Shown: piece after piece, positions 63,146-64,000 of the stretch
How the letters are laid out: each line of letters opens with the position of its first letter
How positions within the stretch are numbered: position 1 is the first letter of the stretch
The notes under the pieces: generated by a model
Seen by the model: the letters and a program-made list of their open reading frames with translations, nothing else
What the model was told of the DNA's origin: nothing
Database searches by the model: none
Made by a program: the position numbers and the translations under genes
NCBI RefSeq assembly: GCF_042660705.1
Contig: NZ_JBHSUQ010000001.1
DNA length: 64,000 nt
Strand: one strand, 5' to 3'
DNA from: Undibacterium_A arcticum
GTDB lineage: Bacteria > Pseudomonadota > Gammaproteobacteria > Burkholderiales > Burkholderiaceae_D

Positions 63146-64000
63146 CCATCCCACCGCAACTCAAGCGCCTGGCCGCGATGCACCGGCCATACAAGAAACG
63201 GCTGGCCCTCGCTTTTCTTGCAATGATCGTGACCGCTGCCACGGAATCGATCCTGCCCTATACGCTCAAACTTTTGTTTGACGTCGGATTTACCAAGGCC
63301 CCGACATTTTCGTACTGGATGGTACCGGCCGTGCTGGTCGGTCTGTTCGCAGTGCGCGGCGCGTCCACCTTCAGCAGCACGTACACGATGAGCTGGGTGT
63401 CGACCCGGCTGCTCAATGAGTTGCGTCGCCTGATGTTCAACCGCATGCTGGAAGCGCCGATCGGTTTCTACGCCGCCAACCCGGTTGGCCGCTTGATCAA
63501 TACGACGATGTTCGAAGTGCAGCAAATCGTCGAGATGATTACCAAGGTATTTACCTCGATCGTGCGCTCGAGCCTGACGGTGCTGGGCCTGTTGGCCGTA
63601 CTGTTCAGCATGAACTGGAGATTGACCATCGTCACCCTGATCCTGATGCCCATCATCGCGGCGGTGGTCAATCTGACCGGCAAGCGCCTGAAAAAACTGA
63701 ATCAGCAGTCGCTGGTAATCAATGGCCAGTTGACGCAGGTGATCGAAGAAACCACGCGGGCGCAGCAGGTCATCAAAATCTTCGGGGGCGAGAACTACGA
63801 AAAGCGCCGGCTCGAACAACGCGCCGAAAGTCTGCGCCGCTACACCATGCGCATGACGTGCACCTTTGCCGCGACCGTGCCCATCACGCATCTGCTCACT
63901 TCATTTGCGCTGTCGATCGTGGTCGTCATGGCGCTGGTGCAATCGAGCCACGGTCAGCTCACTGTCGGCGCCTTTGTCGCCTTCACTACGGCTATGCTGC
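63142..64000 (+). CDS. MsbA-like lipid A/LPS ABC exporter, N-terminal part (runs off the window)
   Basis: The frame stays open to the last base (286 codons). Residues 1-286 form an ABC exporter transmembrane domain: TIPPQLKRLAAMHRPYKKRL, then FLAMIVTAATESILPYTLKL, the coupling region GRLINTTMFEVQQIVEMITK, and VIEETTRAQQVIKIFGGENY, which resembles the MsbA loop before helix 5. The ATP-binding domain is outside the window, so the assignment is from this half and the LPS neighbourhood. It overlaps the ligase gene by four bases. Confidence 0.82.
   Translation, partial: MTIPPQLKRLAAMHRPYKKRLALAFLAMIVTAATESILPYTLKLLFDVGFTKAPTFSYWMVPAVLVGLFAVRGASTFSSTYTMSWVSTRLLNELRRLMFNRMLEAPIGFYAANPVGRLINTTMFEVQQIVEMITKVFTSIVRSSLTVLGLLAVLFSMNWRLTIVTLILMPIIAAVVNLTGKRLKKLNQQSLVINGQLTQVIEETTRAQQVIKIFGGENYEKRRLEQRAESLRRYTMRMTCTFAATVPITHLLTSFALSIVVVMALVQSSHGQLTVGAFVAFTTAML

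Overview
The window is a GC-rich chromosomal stretch from a betaproteobacterium, most probably order Burkholderiales and family Oxalobacteraceae (Herminiimonas/Janthinobacterium/Collimonas-like). The evidence is the gene order: pcnB-folK-deoxynucleoside kinase-panB, the block dnaJ-dnaK-grpE / hemH / recN-nadK / hrcA / fur-bamE-dapB, then leuS-lptE-holA-proA. This is inferred from recognised families and synteny; no database search was possible.

Layout. 1-2.7 kb: tRNA 3'-end/folate/pantothenate genes. 2.7-5.3 kb: a tungstate-type ABC transporter (tupB, tupC; no binding protein) with an IS630-family element inserted exactly at the tupC stop codon. 5.3-20 kb (mostly minus strand): carbonic anhydrase, a chalcone-isomerase-like exported protein, the DnaJ/DnaK/GrpE chaperone set with a near-consensus sigma-32 promoter, ferrochelatase, RecN, NAD kinase, a HAD phosphatase, HrcA and an S46 peptidase. 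20-31 kb: Fur, BamE, DapB, ExbB/ExbD with an orphan barstar, LeuRS, LptE, HolA, ProA, HemJ. 31-36 kb: an RlmL-like rRNA methyltransferase and a small accessory set (VOC, GFA, WYL regulator, Bcr/CflA exporter). 36-46 kb: indolepyruvate ferredoxin oxidoreductase divergent from an Lrp regulator, 1-Cys peroxiredoxin, ABM-domain proteins, and a reverse-transsulfuration pair (cystathionine beta-synthase and gamma-lyase). 46-50 kb: a lipoprotein amidohydrolase divergent from a LuxR regulator. 50-57 kb: tRNA-Gly(CCC), trmB and a signalling block (HDOD-GAF-histidine kinase, REC-PAS-GGDEF-EAL, Sel1 repeats). 57-64 kb: RecQ, UppP, then LPS genes (gmhA, waaL-like, msbA-like).

Three things stand out beyond ordinary annotation. 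(1) At least nine genes, including dnaK, grpE and nadK, carry a single-base frameshift, mostly at short homopolymers; this points to consensus errors in the sequence rather than mass gene decay. (2) A shared promoter motif, ATAC-N8-GTAT running straight into a -10-like element, lies 60-130 bases upstream of four unrelated genes (dNK, hemH, S46 peptidase, rlmL-like) and may be an undescribed operator or promoter class. (3) There is a rich set of small palindromic or fold-back elements: GTAG-footed REP-like hairpins, a 163-bp fold-back element abutting a stop codon, and inverted repeats flanking gmhA. I found no CRISPR array, prophage, toxin-antitoxin or complete defence locus.
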